Numbered from the stretch's first letter, positions 35,024 through 46,900 are shown. The stretch is DNA of 64,000 nt from Phytohabitans sp052068095 (GCF_052068095.1 NZ_JBQHDG010000020.1:173503-237502); one strand, 5' to 3'. Notes: generated from the letters alone by a model not told the origin. Program-made: numbers and translations.

Positions 35024-35686
35024 ATGACCGCCGGAGCACCGCAACCCACACCGCCCGACGGCCGGCTGGACCTCGCGCAACGGCAGGTGCCCTGCGGGAT
35101 CGACATCGACACCCTCCTCGAACAGGTAGCCGAAGGCCGTGCCACCGAGCGCGACAAGCACCAGAGCCACTGCCCGCACTGCCAGGCGGCACTCATCGAA
35201 CTCGCTGATGTGTGGGCACCCGTCCGGCAACTGGCCGAGCAGCCGGTCACCACCCCAACCAGCATGCTCGCCGCCGTCATCCGTCACATCGACCGACTCA
35301 CCCACGACATGTGGTACACCCTGCACCAGGCCGAAGCCGGTGCCATCAAGGTGGCCGCCAGAGTCATCGCGGTCACCGCACGCCAAGCCGCCCTACAGGT
35401 CCCCGGGGTCCGCATCGCCTTCGGACGCAGCACCGCCACGGCCCGCGCCGCTGAAACCGACACCCGCCAGCATCGCCCCCCACACGCCGCCGCCGGTGTC
35501 ATGGGCCACACCGCAGTCGTCGACCTCGCCCTCACCGTCACCCACGGACAGTCGATCGACGACGTCGCCCGCCAGGTCCAACAGCGCGTCATCGCCGACC
35601 TGCGCGGCGCCCTCGAGCTGCGGCATGTCACCGTCAACATCACCGTCGACGACGTCCTAGCCCCGCCCCCCAACGCAGCTTGCTGA
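35024..35686 (+). CDS. Zinc anti-sigma-like / Asp23-like fusion protein
   Basis: 220 residues; GGAGGTGAG precedes the ATG. The N-terminal part has the ZAS motif His46-x3-Cys50-x2-Cys53 (DKHQSHCPHC) in a short helical domain, as in anti-sigma factors that bind ECF sigma factors. There is no membrane helix. From about residue 105 an Asp23-like domain follows: AGAIKVAARVIAVTARQAAL, then VVDLALTVTHGQSIDDVARQ and LELRHVTVNITVDDVL. The fusion would let an Asp23 partner or the membrane scaffold influence sigma release. Function as an anti-sigma factor is inferred from motif and position. Confidence 0.78.
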   Translation: MTAGAPQPTPPDGRLDLAQRQVPCGIDIDTLLEQVAEGRATERDKHQSHCPHCQAALIELADVWAPVRQLAEQPVTTPTSMLAAVIRHIDRLTHDMWYTLHQAEAGAIKVAARVIAVTARQAALQVPGVRIAFGRSTATARAAETDTRQHRPPHAAAGVMGHTAVVDLALTVTHGQSIDDVARQVQQRVIADLRGALELRHVTVNITVDDVLAPPPNAAC

Positions 35687-35957
35687 CGACGGCACACGCC
35701 GAGCTCCCACTGCACCGTCCTGGCTGATCCAGTTTGTCTACCGGGTTGAAGGGTAATCGCCACTAGGCCTTTCCTCCGTAGCCGACGCCTATCGCGGCGG
35801 CCCCCTTGATGCCAACCGCGAGCAGGCACGTCAACGTGCCGAGCATCCCCCTTCCGCGCCTCGACGCATCCGTTCCGGTACGCCGACTCGCGCGGGCGCC
35901 ACTTCCTCCTCACCTCACCCCGAGCGTGAAGGACCACGAGAAGGTATTGCCAAGCTG

Positions 35958-36470
35958 ATGGATGTCACCAAACACAGCGTCCGCCGGCCGGTCCGGTCGG
36001 CCGTCGTGGTCAATCCCTCGAAGGTCGACGACCTCGATGACTTCCGTTCGCACGTCGACGCAGCGCTGACCAGCGCGGGATGGCCCACCCCGCGTTGGTA
36101 CCACACGACGCCGTCATCCCCCGGCCGCGAACAGACTGGGCAAGCCATCAAAGCGGGCGCTGAGATCGTCTTCGTCTTCGTCTGCGGCGGCGACGGCGAC
36201 GGCACGATCCTGTCAGCAGTCTCCGCGCTCGTGGACACCGACACAGCCCTGGCTGTCCTGCCCGCCGGTACCGGCAACCTGCTCGCCGCCAACCTCGGCC
36301 TGTCCGACGACCTGACCGCTGGCCTACAAGTCGCCCAGGCGGCCGACACCAAGAGCGCCGCGGCCCAGCTCGGCCACGCCAGTGAGGGAATCACCAGCAC
36401 CTACTACATCGCCAAGCCCGTCCTCGTCCCGGACGTCTCCGACATCCTCGAACAGTTCGGTACCAGGTAG
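35958..36470 (+). pseudogene. Diacylglycerol-kinase N-terminus fused in frame to an integrase tail
   Basis: 170 codons. Residues 1-125 are the start of a DAGK catalytic domain: AVVVNPSKVDDLDDFRSHVD, the nucleotide motif VCGGDGDGTIL and LPAGTGNLLAANLGL. Then, instead of the rest of the kinase, the frame continues as KSAAAQLGHASEGITSTYYI and AKPVLVPDVSDILEQFG. That is the C-terminal end of an actinomycete tyrosine integrase with the catalytic Tyr region. The join, near 36335, is an in-frame recombination scar. A 170-residue protein could be made but neither activity can be complete. A GAGAAGG site lies upstream of the ATG. Confidence 0.75.
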
Positions 36471-36591
36471 GTAGGGTCTGACCTTCGCACTCGAACGGTC
36501 CCTATCCAGTGACGTTGATACGGCCGTCGTTGGCCTCGTCGAACAGTCCGTGGTGGACGCATAGGAGGGTACTGGCACTGGGCGCCGGGTC

Positions 36592-36962
36592 GTGCAGACT
36601 GCCGTTCGTGAAGTGTACGTGGGCGTCACGGAGGGCGACTGGTACCGGTTCCTGGCCGACCGGCAGCGCTCCATGAGGTCGACTTCTGGCGCCCCGGCGG
36701 TGGCCGTGGTTTCGGTGTCCTCGCGGTCGGCGAGCCGTTCTTCTTCAAGACCCACCACTCGCACAACCGCGTGGTGGGCGGCAGCGCCGAGAACACGATT
36801 GGAGGGCCGGCCTGGGCGAACCTCCGAGCGGTGTGGAAGCCTTCAGCCGAGGTGCGTGGTCTTGCGTGGTACGAACGCGGCGGTGGCTTCGGCTGCCCGC
36901 TGGCCGATGGTGCCGATGAGGTGCCGTACGTGGATCGGATGAGCGCTGGGCTGGCGTGCTGA
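36592..36962 (+). pseudogene. Remnant of an HNH-type restriction endonuclease-like gene
   Basis: Starts with VYVGVTEGDWYRFLADRQ, the N-terminus of a common family of putative HNH restriction endonucleases. The expected next segment HEVDFWRPGGGRGFGVLAVG plus EPFFFKTHHSHNRVVGG is present but in another frame, requiring a shift near 36668. After VVGG the sequence no longer matches and ends at 36962, about half the normal length, without the HNH part. A broken, 3'-truncated gene. Confidence 0.6.
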
Positions 36963-37506
36963 GGTTCGTGCCTGAGCCATACCAGGGACCGTCGACGTCA
37001 ACACCGCGATACGGAATTGGAAGGATGGTCGGCGCTGTCCGGTCGCCGTTTACGGTGGGGACATCGGGTGATTGGGCGGTGCGATATGGCGTGTAGATAT
37101 GCCTTTGAACGGTCTCCGCAGGAGATTCGTGGCGGGCAATTTGGCCAGGTTGCTGAGATGGCGAATCCTCGTCCCAGGTAGCCCTGGCGAGTACGTCGCA
37201 GGCGAGTATTTTCCACTGGCGCGTCGTTCGCCGGGGCCCAGCGACGATTGCACGGTCGATCCCTTGAAGCATGGTTCGTGGCCTGCGTCCGTATTGCTCG
37301 CGATCGAGCCACATGACCAATCTGATCTTGCGAACATCGATTCATACCTCTGGTGCCTGTTGTTCGATCGTTTCCGCCTAGTGTCGATATGTGTCCCGGG
37401 CTTGTCGAATCTTTGAGGAAACTCTTGGGATAGGCGTTGACATCAATCCTTTGCGTGGCGCACTGTGTCGATCACTTTGCTCAGTGTGGCACGGGGAGGC
37501 ACCGTC
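36963..37506. other. Gene-free, relatively AT-richer stretch before the LamG/RHS genes
   Basis: No frame shows protein-like content. Composition is less GC-rich than the surroundings, especially 37050-37440. It should contain the promoter of the long rightward pair of secreted genes. No clear hairpin or repeat was found. Confidence 0.45.
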
Positions 37507-40500
37507 GTGGCTGGCCGTTCGACAGACTTGGGTACCGCGGGCCGGACACGCCGTGGCCTTCGTCCGCTTCGGCGGGCTGCCAGGCGGCGTCTTCTCGACG
37601 GCATGTCGTGGTGCACACCGTCGTTCGGTCGTTCGTGGCGGCGTCGCGCCGTTCCGGTCGTTGTCGCTTTGCTCGTGGGCACCGTGCTGGTGACTGTGGA
37701 CAGTCCCGCGAGTGCCGAGCCGGTGTCGCCGAGTGGGTCGTCGGCCACGCAGCCGACGGAGACGCTGGCGGCGTTCGATGAGGCGTCGGCGGCATTGCTG
37801 GCGTACCGCAAACGGCGGCCGGTGGTCGTGACCAGCCTGATGTCGGAGACGTCGCAGACGGTCGCGCGTCCGGATGGGTCGTTCGAGACGACGAGGCATA
37901 TGGCGCCGGTGCGGATGCGTAGCGAATCGGGCTCGTGGGTCGATGTGGACCTGACGTTGCAGCGGCAGCCGGATGGGAGTGTGGCGCCGAGGGCGCATCC
38001 GCGTGGGCTGTGGTTGTCTGGGGCCCGTGCCGCGGGTGAGGACGCCTTGGTGGGCTTGGGTCGGGGGAGTAAGCGTACGGAGCTGGGCTGGTCGGGGGCG
38101 CTGCCGGAGCCGGTGTTGGATGGTCGCAAGGCCACCTACGTCGATGTCAAGCCGGGTGTGGACCTGGTCGTGGAGGCACGGCGGATTGGCTTTGAGTATT
38201 TCCTGGTCGTTAAGGATCGGCAGGCGTCAGCTCAGGTGGCCTCGGTGGCGATGCCATGGGATACGGGCGAGTTGGTGGTGGCGCCTCGCCCGGCTGGTGG
38301 TCTGGAGCTTCGGTCTGGGTCTGGTGCGGTGGTGGACGTGCCGCCGGCGGAGATGTGGGACGCGCGGCGCTCGCCGTTGGGGGAGCCGGTGCGCCGGGCG
38401 GAGGTGGATCTGTCCACGACCGGCGCTGGGGACAGCACGGAGCTTGTGGTGACACCGGATGCGGGGTTCTTGGCCGATCCGCGGGTGGTGTATCCGGTGA
38501 CGATCGACCCGTCGATAAACCTGGAGCCGGCGTTCGACGCGTATGTGCAGGACACCATCGTCAACACTGACAAGTCCGGTGATACGCAGTTGCGGCTGGG
38601 TTACAGCGACGACGCGGACGAGGGTTGCGGCTCTGGTTGCACGGCCCGCTCGTTCCTGGCGTTCGGCGGCCTCGCCGGCTACGCCGACGCGACTGTGCTG
38701 TCAGCGGAGCTGTTCCTGTGGAACTTCCACTCCTGGTCGTGCACCGCCACGCAGTGGGAGACCTGGCGTACCACGTCGGTGAGCAGTAGTACGCGGTGGG
38801 GGAGTCAGCCGTCGTGGGCTGCCCGTGCTGGCACGTCGACGGGTACGAAGGGTTACAGCTCCAGCTGCGGCGACGGGTGGGTGTCCTCGTCGGTGAAGGA
38901 TGTCTTCCAGTACGTGTTCAACAACAGCGGCAGCACCGCGACGGTGGGTATCCGGGCGACGAGCGAGACGAACCACAACGGGTGGAAGAAGTTCGACTCC
39001 TCCGAGGGCGCCCATTCGCCGTATGTGCAGCTGGTCTACAACCGCACGCCGCGGTTGCCGACCGGCCTGGCCATCAACTCCTGCTACTCCGCGTGCGCGT
39101 CGCCGGCGGTGGTCCGGTCGGGTGCACCGCAGGTAGCGGCGGTGGTATCGGACCCGGACGGTGGAACGCTGCGGGCCGAGTACGAGGTGTGGGACAACGC
39201 CAAGACGACGCGGAAGGCGGCGTCCGGCACGGCGGTGACGGGCGTGGCATCGGGCACCTCGCGACCGTGGCGGGTGACACCGACATTGGCGGACGGCACA
39301 TATCACTGGAAGGTGCGCGCCTGTGACAGCCACACGTGTGGTGGCTTCTCCGGCTGGTTCACCTTCACCGTCAATACGCAGGATCCATCCCTGCCGGCGG
39401 TGACGAGCACCGCGTATCCGGAGAAGCAGACGGGAACCTGGAACGGGGCTCCGGGGCAGGCGGGTGCGTTCACGTTTGGGCCGAACGGTGCCGCGGACGT
39501 GCAGGAGTACATCTACAGCCTCAACGACGCGAACCCCATCACGGTGCCCGCCGGTGCACCGCAGACGGAAAAGCTGACGGCGAACCAGCAGCAGGTGGGT
39601 ACCGATGAGACCGGGTTCACGGGTAGCTCCAACGCGACGATCTGGCGTAGCCCGAACCTGGGTCACGGTGGCAACGGCGCCCTGAAGGTGACCGTGGCGA
39701 CGACGGCGGGCAACACCTATGGCCCGCAGGGCGACACGTACGCGACGATGGGCGGCGACTACGGTGGCCTGCGGCTGGGCATGCAGGCGGGCAAGAAGTA
39801 CCTGATCACCGGCTGGGTTTGGGTTCCGGCCGCGACCGGCCTCAACCCGGGTGGCACCTACGGAACGACACGTGGGCAGCGGATCGTCGCGTTCTACAAC
39901 TCGGGCTCGGCGCACATCGAGGTCCCGTCGGGCAAGGCGACCGCGACGGAGGCCTGGAACTTCGTTTCGGTCGCGGTCACCATCCCGAGCAATGCGACCG
40001 AGGCGTTCGTGCGCCTGTACAACGGTTCACCAACCGGATCCGGGAAGTCGGTGTACTGGGACCACCTGTCGCTGCGGGAGCTGGTCGGCACGTCGACGGA
40101 CGCGTCGATCACGCCGCCGAAGGATGGGCTGAACGTGCTGTCGGTGCAGTCCCGCAACACCGCCGGGTTCACTTCAGACCCGAAGGTCTACCAGTTCCTG
40201 GTTACGCCGAACACCGACGTGTGGCATTGGGCGCTGGACGAAGGCGCGGGGACCACCGCGGTATCCGTGCCGAACACCCGACCCGCGACCGTGTCTGGGA
40301 CGGGCGTGACGTGGGCCGAGTCTGGATTCGTGGGCGATTCCGCGGTCACGTTGGCCGGTACGGGTGCGTTGCAGACCGCGTCGCCGGTGTTGAACACCAC
40401 CCATACCGGTGGCTTCACGGTGGCGGCGTGGGTGCGGCTGACGGATCCGACGAGCTGGCGTACCGCGGTGGGGCAGGACGGGACTGACACGTCCCGGTTC

Positions 40501-40896
40501 CGGCTCGGGTTCCGCGACGATCGTGACCTCGACGGCGACAGCGTCGCGGATCCGGCCTGGTGTTTCACCCTCAAGCAAACCGACTCCTCCGGGGCGAGCT
40601 CGGACGCTGCCTGCACGACGGACTACGTCGTATCTGGCGACTGGGTGAGCCTGGTCGGCGTCTACGACCCGATCGGCAGCAAGGTCAAGATGTACGTGAA
40701 CGGCATACCGGCCGTGTCCGGCGCGTACGCCGAAGCGGCCGTGACCGGGACGTGGGCGGCCACGGGCCCGTTCACGATCGGCCGGGCGATGCATCTGGCC
40801 GGGGCAGGCGACCTGTGGATCGGCGACGTCGACCACGTGTACGCGGCCCAGCAGGTGTGGGATGACACCGAGATCCAGCAGTTCGCTGCTCAGTAG
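37507..40896 (+). CDS. Large secreted protein with DNRLRE-like and LamG domains
   Basis: 1,129 residues from the GTG with GGGGAGG seven bases upstream; alternatives at 37465 and 37603 lack a site. A long, Arg-rich signal peptide ends near PASA (about residue 75). Residues 370-530 show a DNRLRE-type beta domain (ARSFLAFGGLAGYADATVLS, SAELFLWNFHSW) and then fibronectin-like modules (TGLAINSCYSAC...). The C-terminus is a LamG/concanavalin-like jellyroll (VWHWALDEGAGTT, GGFTVAAWVRL, GDWVSLVGVYD, GSKVKMYVNGI). It lies 54 bases before the RHS protein gene. Such DNRLRE/LamG proteins often accompany RHS proteins in actinomycetes, probably as cell-surface or delivery partners. Confidence 0.85.
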   Translation: MAGRSTDLGTAGRTRRGLRPLRRAARRRLLDGMSWCTPSFGRSWRRRAVPVVVALLVGTVLVTVDSPASAEPVSPSGSSATQPTETLAAFDEASAALLAYRKRRPVVVTSLMSETSQTVARPDGSFETTRHMAPVRMRSESGSWVDVDLTLQRQPDGSVAPRAHPRGLWLSGARAAGEDALVGLGRGSKRTELGWSGALPEPVLDGRKATYVDVKPGVDLVVEARRIGFEYFLVVKDRQASAQVASVAMPWDTGELVVAPRPAGGLELRSGSGAVVDVPPAEMWDARRSPLGEPVRRAEVDLSTTGAGDSTELVVTPDAGFLADPRVVYPVTIDPSINLEPAFDAYVQDTIVNTDKSGDTQLRLGYSDDADEGCGSGCTARSFLAFGGLAGYADATVLSAELFLWNFHSWSCTATQWETWRTTSVSSSTRWGSQPSWAARAGTSTGTKGYSSSCGDGWVSSSVKDVFQYVFNNSGSTATVGIRATSETNHNGWKKFDSSEGAHSPYVQLVYNRTPRLPTGLAINSCYSACASPAVVRSGAPQVAAVVSDPDGGTLRAEYEVWDNAKTTRKAASGTAVTGVASGTSRPWRVTPTLADGTYHWKVRACDSHTCGGFSGWFTFTVNTQDPSLPAVTSTAYPEKQTGTWNGAPGQAGAFTFGPNGAADVQEYIYSLNDANPITVPAGAPQTEKLTANQQQVGTDETGFTGSSNATIWRSPNLGHGGNGALKVTVATTAGNTYGPQGDTYATMGGDYGGLRLGMQAGKKYLITGWVWVPAATGLNPGGTYGTTRGQRIVAFYNSGSAHIEVPSGKATATEAWNFVSVAVTIPSNATEAFVRLYNGSPTGSGKSVYWDHLSLRELVGTSTDASITPPKDGLNVLSVQSRNTAGFTSDPKVYQFLVTPNTDVWHWALDEGAGTTAVSVPNTRPATVSGTGVTWAESGFVGDSAVTLAGTGALQTASPVLNTTHTGGFTVAAWVRLTDPTSWRTAVGQDGTDTSRFRLGFRDDRDLDGDSVADPAWCFTLKQTDSSGASSDAACTTDYVVSGDWVSLVGVYDPIGSKVKMYVNGIPAVSGAYAEAAVTGTWAATGPFTIGRAMHLAGAGDLWIGDVDHVYAAQQVWDDTEIQQFAAQ

Positions 40897-40950
40897 CAGG
40901 GCTTTACAGCCGGTAGCAGGTTGGTGCGGTTCGCGAGATGGGGAGGCGCC

Positions 40951-43900
40951 GTGGGCGCTGTGCGTAGCTCACGTCCGTTCGCGGGAACGGCGATGACCGT
41001 GGCGGGCCGGTTCGCGCGACGCGCGGCGGGAGTCGTCGCTGCCGTCGTGGCCGCCACCGTGGCGCTCAACGCGGTCGCGGTGGCCGCACCGCCGTCGTGG
41101 CAGCCGCCGAAGCCGAAGGACGTCACCGGGGTAGCGGTGACCCCGGTCAAGGCCAAGCACCGTCCAACGTGGACTGCCGCCGGCCGTGAGGTCAAGGCGC
41201 CCCCGATGGTCGCCTGGCCGGCGCCGGGCTCGGCAACGGCCGACCTGGCCGCCGCGGCCATCTCGGCGCGTGACCTTTCCCGTGCACCGGAGGCACGGGC
41301 CGGGTCCCTGCCGGTCTGGGTCTCGGCCGCACCGACTCCCGCCGGCCAGGACAACAAGCGAACCGTTCCCACGCCGACGGTCGGCCGGGTCGCCGTCGAG
41401 GTCCTCGACCGGGGTACCGCCGCGAGGGTGGGCGTCTCCGGTGTGGCGCTGAAGGTCGGCCGCGCCGACGGTGTGCGGTCGGCCGGTGCGGTGACCCTGC
41501 GGGTGGACTACTCGTCGTTCGCTGGTGCGTATGGCGGGGACTGGGCATCCCGGTTGCGGATCGTGTCGCTGCCGGACGGTAGGCCGATCCCGAGCCGCAA
41601 CGATCAGACGGCCAAGACGGTTTCCGCGGTTGTCCCGGTCGCCGCCACCGCCACGATGGTGGCGTTGACGGGTGGCGCGTCCGGTGACAACGGGGACTAC
41701 AGCGCGACCAGCCTCACCCCGGCCTCGACGTGGCAGGTGGCGCAACAGACCGGCTCGTTCGCCTGGTCCTACCCGGTGCGGATGGTGCCAGCGGTCGGCG
41801 GCCCGGAACCGACCGTGGCGCTGTCCTACTCGTCGGGCTCACTCGATGGACGCAGTGGCGGCACCAACACGCAGGGCTCGTGGGTCGGTGACGGGTGGGA
41901 CCTGTGGCCGGGCTATATCGAGCGGCAGTACCAGGCGTGCGGGGAGGACAAGGACGCGGTCGGCGGCGTCGACCCGAACAACAAGACCCTGAACACCGGT
42001 GACATGTGCTGGCACAAGCCGGACGGCAGCGCCTCCATCTCCCTCAACGGCCGGGGGACCGAGCTGGTCAAGTCGACCGGCAACACCTGGAAAGGCGTGT
42101 CCGACGACGGTTCGAAAATCGAGCTGCTGAAGAACACGTCGTTCGGCAACAGCGACGACGACGGCGAGTACTGGAAAGTCACCACCGTCGACGGCACCCA
42201 GTACTTCTTCGGCCGCAACACCGGGCCCGGCGGCGCCTCGGCCGCGACCGCGACCAAGTCGGTGTGGACCGTGCCGGTCTACGGCAACCACCCGGACGAG
42301 CCCGGCTACACGGCCGGAGACTACGTGGCCTCCCGACGGACGCAGGGATGGCGGTGGAACCTCGACTACGTCGTGGACCCGCACGGCAACACCATGACCT
42401 ACTTCTACGAGCGGGAGACCGGCGCCTACGCCCGGGACGGCGACGTCGACAAGCGGACCACCTACGACCGGGGCGGCTATCTGACCCGGATCGAGTACGG
42501 CAACCGCGCCGACGCCGCGTCCACGGTGCAGGCCGCGGCCCGGTTGCTCTTCGACGTCGCGGAACGCTGCGAGAGCAACTGCTGGTCCGGCACCGACCCG
42601 GTGGCGGCGTCCTGGTTGGACACTCCGTGGGACCAGTACTGCAAGGCCGCGCCTTGCACCGACCAGCTTGCTCCCACTTTCTGGACGCAGAAGCGGCTGT
42701 CCCGGATCCGCGCCCAGGTGTACTCCGGCAGTGGCACCACCTTCAACGACGTCGAGTGGGTGACGCTGCGCCACACCTACCTCCAGTCCGGGGGCAACGA
42801 GGGCAAGCCGATGTGGCTGGCCGGCATCACCCGAACCGGCAAGGTGACCACCGCCGGCGGCGGCGAAGTCACCCAACCGGAAATCGTGTTCGACCCCGGC
42901 GCCGAAGCCCTCGCCAACCGGGTCGACGGTCCCGCCGACGGCCGCACCAACCTGTTCCGGTACCGCATCAACACCATCACCACCGAGACCGGTGCCCAGA
43001 TCGCCCTCACCTACAGCGACCCGGAATGCGTCCGGACGGCGCTGCCGGCGGCGCACGCCAACACCAAACGGTGCTATCCACAGTGGTACGGACCGGACGG
43101 CGAGGAACCGACGCTGGACTGGTTCCACAAGTACGTCGTCGAGCGCGTCGACGTGTACGACAACACCGGCGGGTTCGCGCACGAGCAAGTCAACTACGAC
43201 TACCTGGACACTCCGGCCTGGCACTACGACGACTCCGAGCTGATCAAGCCGAAGAAGCGCACGTGGAGCCAGTTCCGCGGCTACGGCCACGTCCAGGTCC
43301 GCAAGGGCCTGGAGTCCGGTGTCCAGACCGTCGCCGACTACCTGTACCTGCGCGGCATGGACGGCGACAAGCAACCAAACAACGGCACCCGCGACGTGTG
43401 GGTCACCGACTCGCAAGGCGTCGCTCTCGAGGACCACGAGGCGTACGCGGGCATGCTGCGAGAGCAGAAAACACTCGGCGTGGGCGGGTCGGTCGTGACC
43501 GGCACCATCAACACACCGGTCAAGCAGGGCCCCAAAGCCACCTCCGGTCCGCTGAAGTCGTGGATGACCAACGTCGGCACCGTCCGCACCCGGACTCCAT
43601 TGTGGAACGGCACGACCCGGTGGACCAAGACCGTGACGACGTACAACGCCGACAACCTCCCCACGCAGGTGGACGACCTCGGCGACGAGGGCACCGCCGC
43701 CGACGACATCTGCACCCGCACCCAGTACGCCCGCAACGAGACCGCCTGGATCCTGGACAAGGTAAAGAAGGTGGAGAAGGTCGGCGTCAACTGCGCCACC
43801 ACCCCCACCCTGCCCGGCGACATGCTGTCCAGCCAGCGAATCACCTACGACCTCGAGACCAACGACTGGAACACCTACCTGCCGGTCAAGGCCGACGTCG

Positions 43901-46900
43901 CCAAGGTCGAGGAGATCGACTCCTGGATCGGCACCACCCCGCAGTGGGTGACCACCGCCCGGACCAAGTACGACCCGAACGGCCGCGTCAAAGAGGCCTA
44001 CGACGCCCTATCCCGCAAGGCCACCACCGCCTACACCCCGGCCACCGCCGGCCCGGTCACCTCCACCACCGCCACCAACCCGGCCGGGCATACCGCCACC
44101 ACCAACTACGCCACCGCCTGGCACCTGCCGGTGAGCATCACCGACACTGCGAACAGCGCGGTCAGCGAGCTCACCTACGACGGCCTCGGCCGCCGCACCA
44201 AGGTCTGGTTCCCCGGCCGCGCCAAGGCCACTAACCCGACCACACCGAATGTCGAGTACCTCTACCTGGTCCGCAACGACGCGCCAACCGCCGTAACCAC
44301 CAGAACCCTGACCGCGTACGGCACCAGCACCTACAAAACACAGATCACCTTGTACGACGGCCTACTACGCCAGCGGCAGACCCAAACTCAAGCGCCCGGC
44401 GGGGGCCGCACCCTCACCGACACGGTCTACGACTCCCGCGGCCTCGTCGAATGGACCTCGAACCCGTACTACGACACCACCAATGCCCCGCCGGACACCA
44501 CCCTGGTCGGCGGATCCGGCACGCCCGCAGTGCCCGCGCTGACCGAGAACGTGTACGACGCCGCCGGCCGCATCACCGCCGCCATCTTCAAAGTCAACGG
44601 CGTCGAACAGTGGCGCACCACCACCTGGTACGGCGGCGACCGCAAGGCTGTCACACCCCCCGAAGGTGGCACCAAGAGCGAAACCCTGCTGGACGGCCGG
44701 GACCGCACCCGCCAGGCGCGTCAGTACCACTCCCACACCGCGACAACCTTCGACGCGACGACGTATACGTACACCGACCGCGGCGAGCTGGCCACCGTCA
44801 CCGACCCGGCCGGCAACACCTGGCGCTACACCTACGACCAGCGCGGCCACAAAATCAAGGACGAGGACCCAGACCGGGGAGAAACCAACTCCACCTACGA
44901 CGCCGCCGGGCAACTCACGACCGTCACCAACAGCCGCGGCATCACGCTCGCGTACACCTACGACAACCTCGGCCGGAAAACGACCGTCCGCGACGGGAGC
45001 ATCACCGGAAACAAGCGCGCCGAGTGGGTGTACGACACTCTCCAGTACGGCGTCGGCAGGCTCACCAAGTCGATCCGGTACGAGCCCGCCGGCTCTACCA
45101 ACGCATACGTCAACGAGGTCGGCGAATACGACGTGGCCGGCCGACCGAAGAGCACCAAAATCACCGTCCCGGCCAGCCAAGGCACCCTCTGCGCCGCCGG
45201 CGGCACCACTCCCTGCACCTACACCTACGCCGCGACCTACCGCAACGACGGCCAGGTCGCTACTACCACTCTGCCCGCCGCCGGTGGCCTGCCCTCGGAG
45301 AAGCTGACCACCACGTACAACGAGGTCAGTGCGCCCGACGGGCTGCTGTCCGCGGCGCAGATCTACGCCGACGCCACCTACAACAAGCTCGGCCAGCTCA
45401 CCCAGCGGACGCTCGGGGAAGACGGCAGCCACACCTGGCTGACCTACACCATCGACCAGAACACCGCCCGGCTCACCAACGCCAACGCCATCCCCGAGCT
45501 CAAGCCAGAAGTCTTCAACGCCACCTACACCTACGACGACGCCGGCAACGTCATCACCATCGCCGACCAACCCGCCGGCGGCGCCACCGACACCCAGTGC
45601 TACTCCTACGACTACCTAGGCCGCCTCACCAACGCATGGACTCCCAATACCGCCGCGTGCGGCACACCCGCGGTCGCGCAGCTCGGCGGCCCCGCACCCT
45701 ACTGGCACTCGTACGAGTACACCGGCCCAGCCGGCCTCGCCGGCAGCCGCACCAAGGAAACCTGGCACGCCAGCGCGGGCGACACCACACACACCTACAC
45801 CTACCCTGCCCAGGGCGGCGCTCCCGGCAGCCACCCGCATGCCGTGCAGACGGTCGCACACGACTACCCGACCGGCACCGACACCACCGACACGTACGCC
45901 TACAACAACACCGGCGACACCATTTCCCGGCCCGGCACCCCGGCGAACCAAGCCCTCACCTGGGACAACGAGGGCCACCTCGCGACCGTCGCCGACAACA
46001 GCAAGAACACCAGCTACATCTACGACGCCGACGGAAACCGCCTCATCCGCCGCGACCCGACCGGCGCCACCCTCTATCTACCCAACGGCACCGAAGTCCG
46101 CTCGCCCACCACCGGGGCCGCCTCGGCCACCCGCTACTACACACACCTCGGCGTCGCCATCGCCGTGCGCACGCTCACCGGCCTGACCTGGCTCGCCGGC
46201 GACCACCACAACACCACCGAAGCCGCTCTCAACGACACCGATCTCAGCCTGGCCCGCCGCCGCACCCTGCCTTTCGGCGACACCCGCGGCACCACCACCG
46301 GCACCTGGCCGTCCGCAATGGACAAAGGCTTCGTCGGCGGCACGATGGACAACACCGGCCTGACCCATCTCGGCGCCCGGGAGTACGACCCGAAGATCGG
46401 CCGGTTCATCTCCGTCGACCCAATCCTCGACCTGGGCGATCCGCAGCAGTGGAACGGCTACAGCTACGCCAACAACACGCCCGTCACCCACAGCGACCCC
46501 TCAGGTCTCTGCCTCACCGACTCGCCAGGCTGCTTCTCCGAGATCGGCAACGACCCGATACCCCCGCCACCACCCACCGGGAACGGCGGGAACGGCGGGA
46601 ACGGTGGCAACGGCGGCAACGGCGGCAACGGCGGCTCTGGAAATGGCGGAGGCGGCGGCAAGAAGGGCTTTTGGGGCCAGATCGGAAGCGGACTCAAAAA
46701 GGGCTTCACCAACGCAGTGGTCGATCCTTTCCTCGGCGCGGTAAACACCATCACCAGCAGCTACGCCCGCGCCTACCACGACGTCAACGGCGTCTTGACC
46801 GGCGAAATGTCCGCCCTTGACGCCGCCCTCGACATCGGATCTATTTACGTCACCAACTACAAAGACTCCGTCGTTGGACTCGTCAAAGCACCGGTCGAAG

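Noticed and set aside
37050..37440. AT-richer stretch considered as a non-coding RNA or riboswitch
   Set aside because: No stable stem set or known motif could be recognised by eye; only promoter function is reasonable.
46579..46660. Short GGCGGGAACGGC-type tandem repeats, at first sight a satellite or CRISPR-like array
   Set aside because: The units are in frame and encode the Gly/Asn linker of the RHS protein. There are no spacers.
41839..46820. Several long open frames (400-790 codons) on both strands across the RHS gene
   Set aside because: They are alternative frames of a GC-rich repeat gene, show no domains of their own, and the RHS frame has clear YD repeats and motifs throughout.
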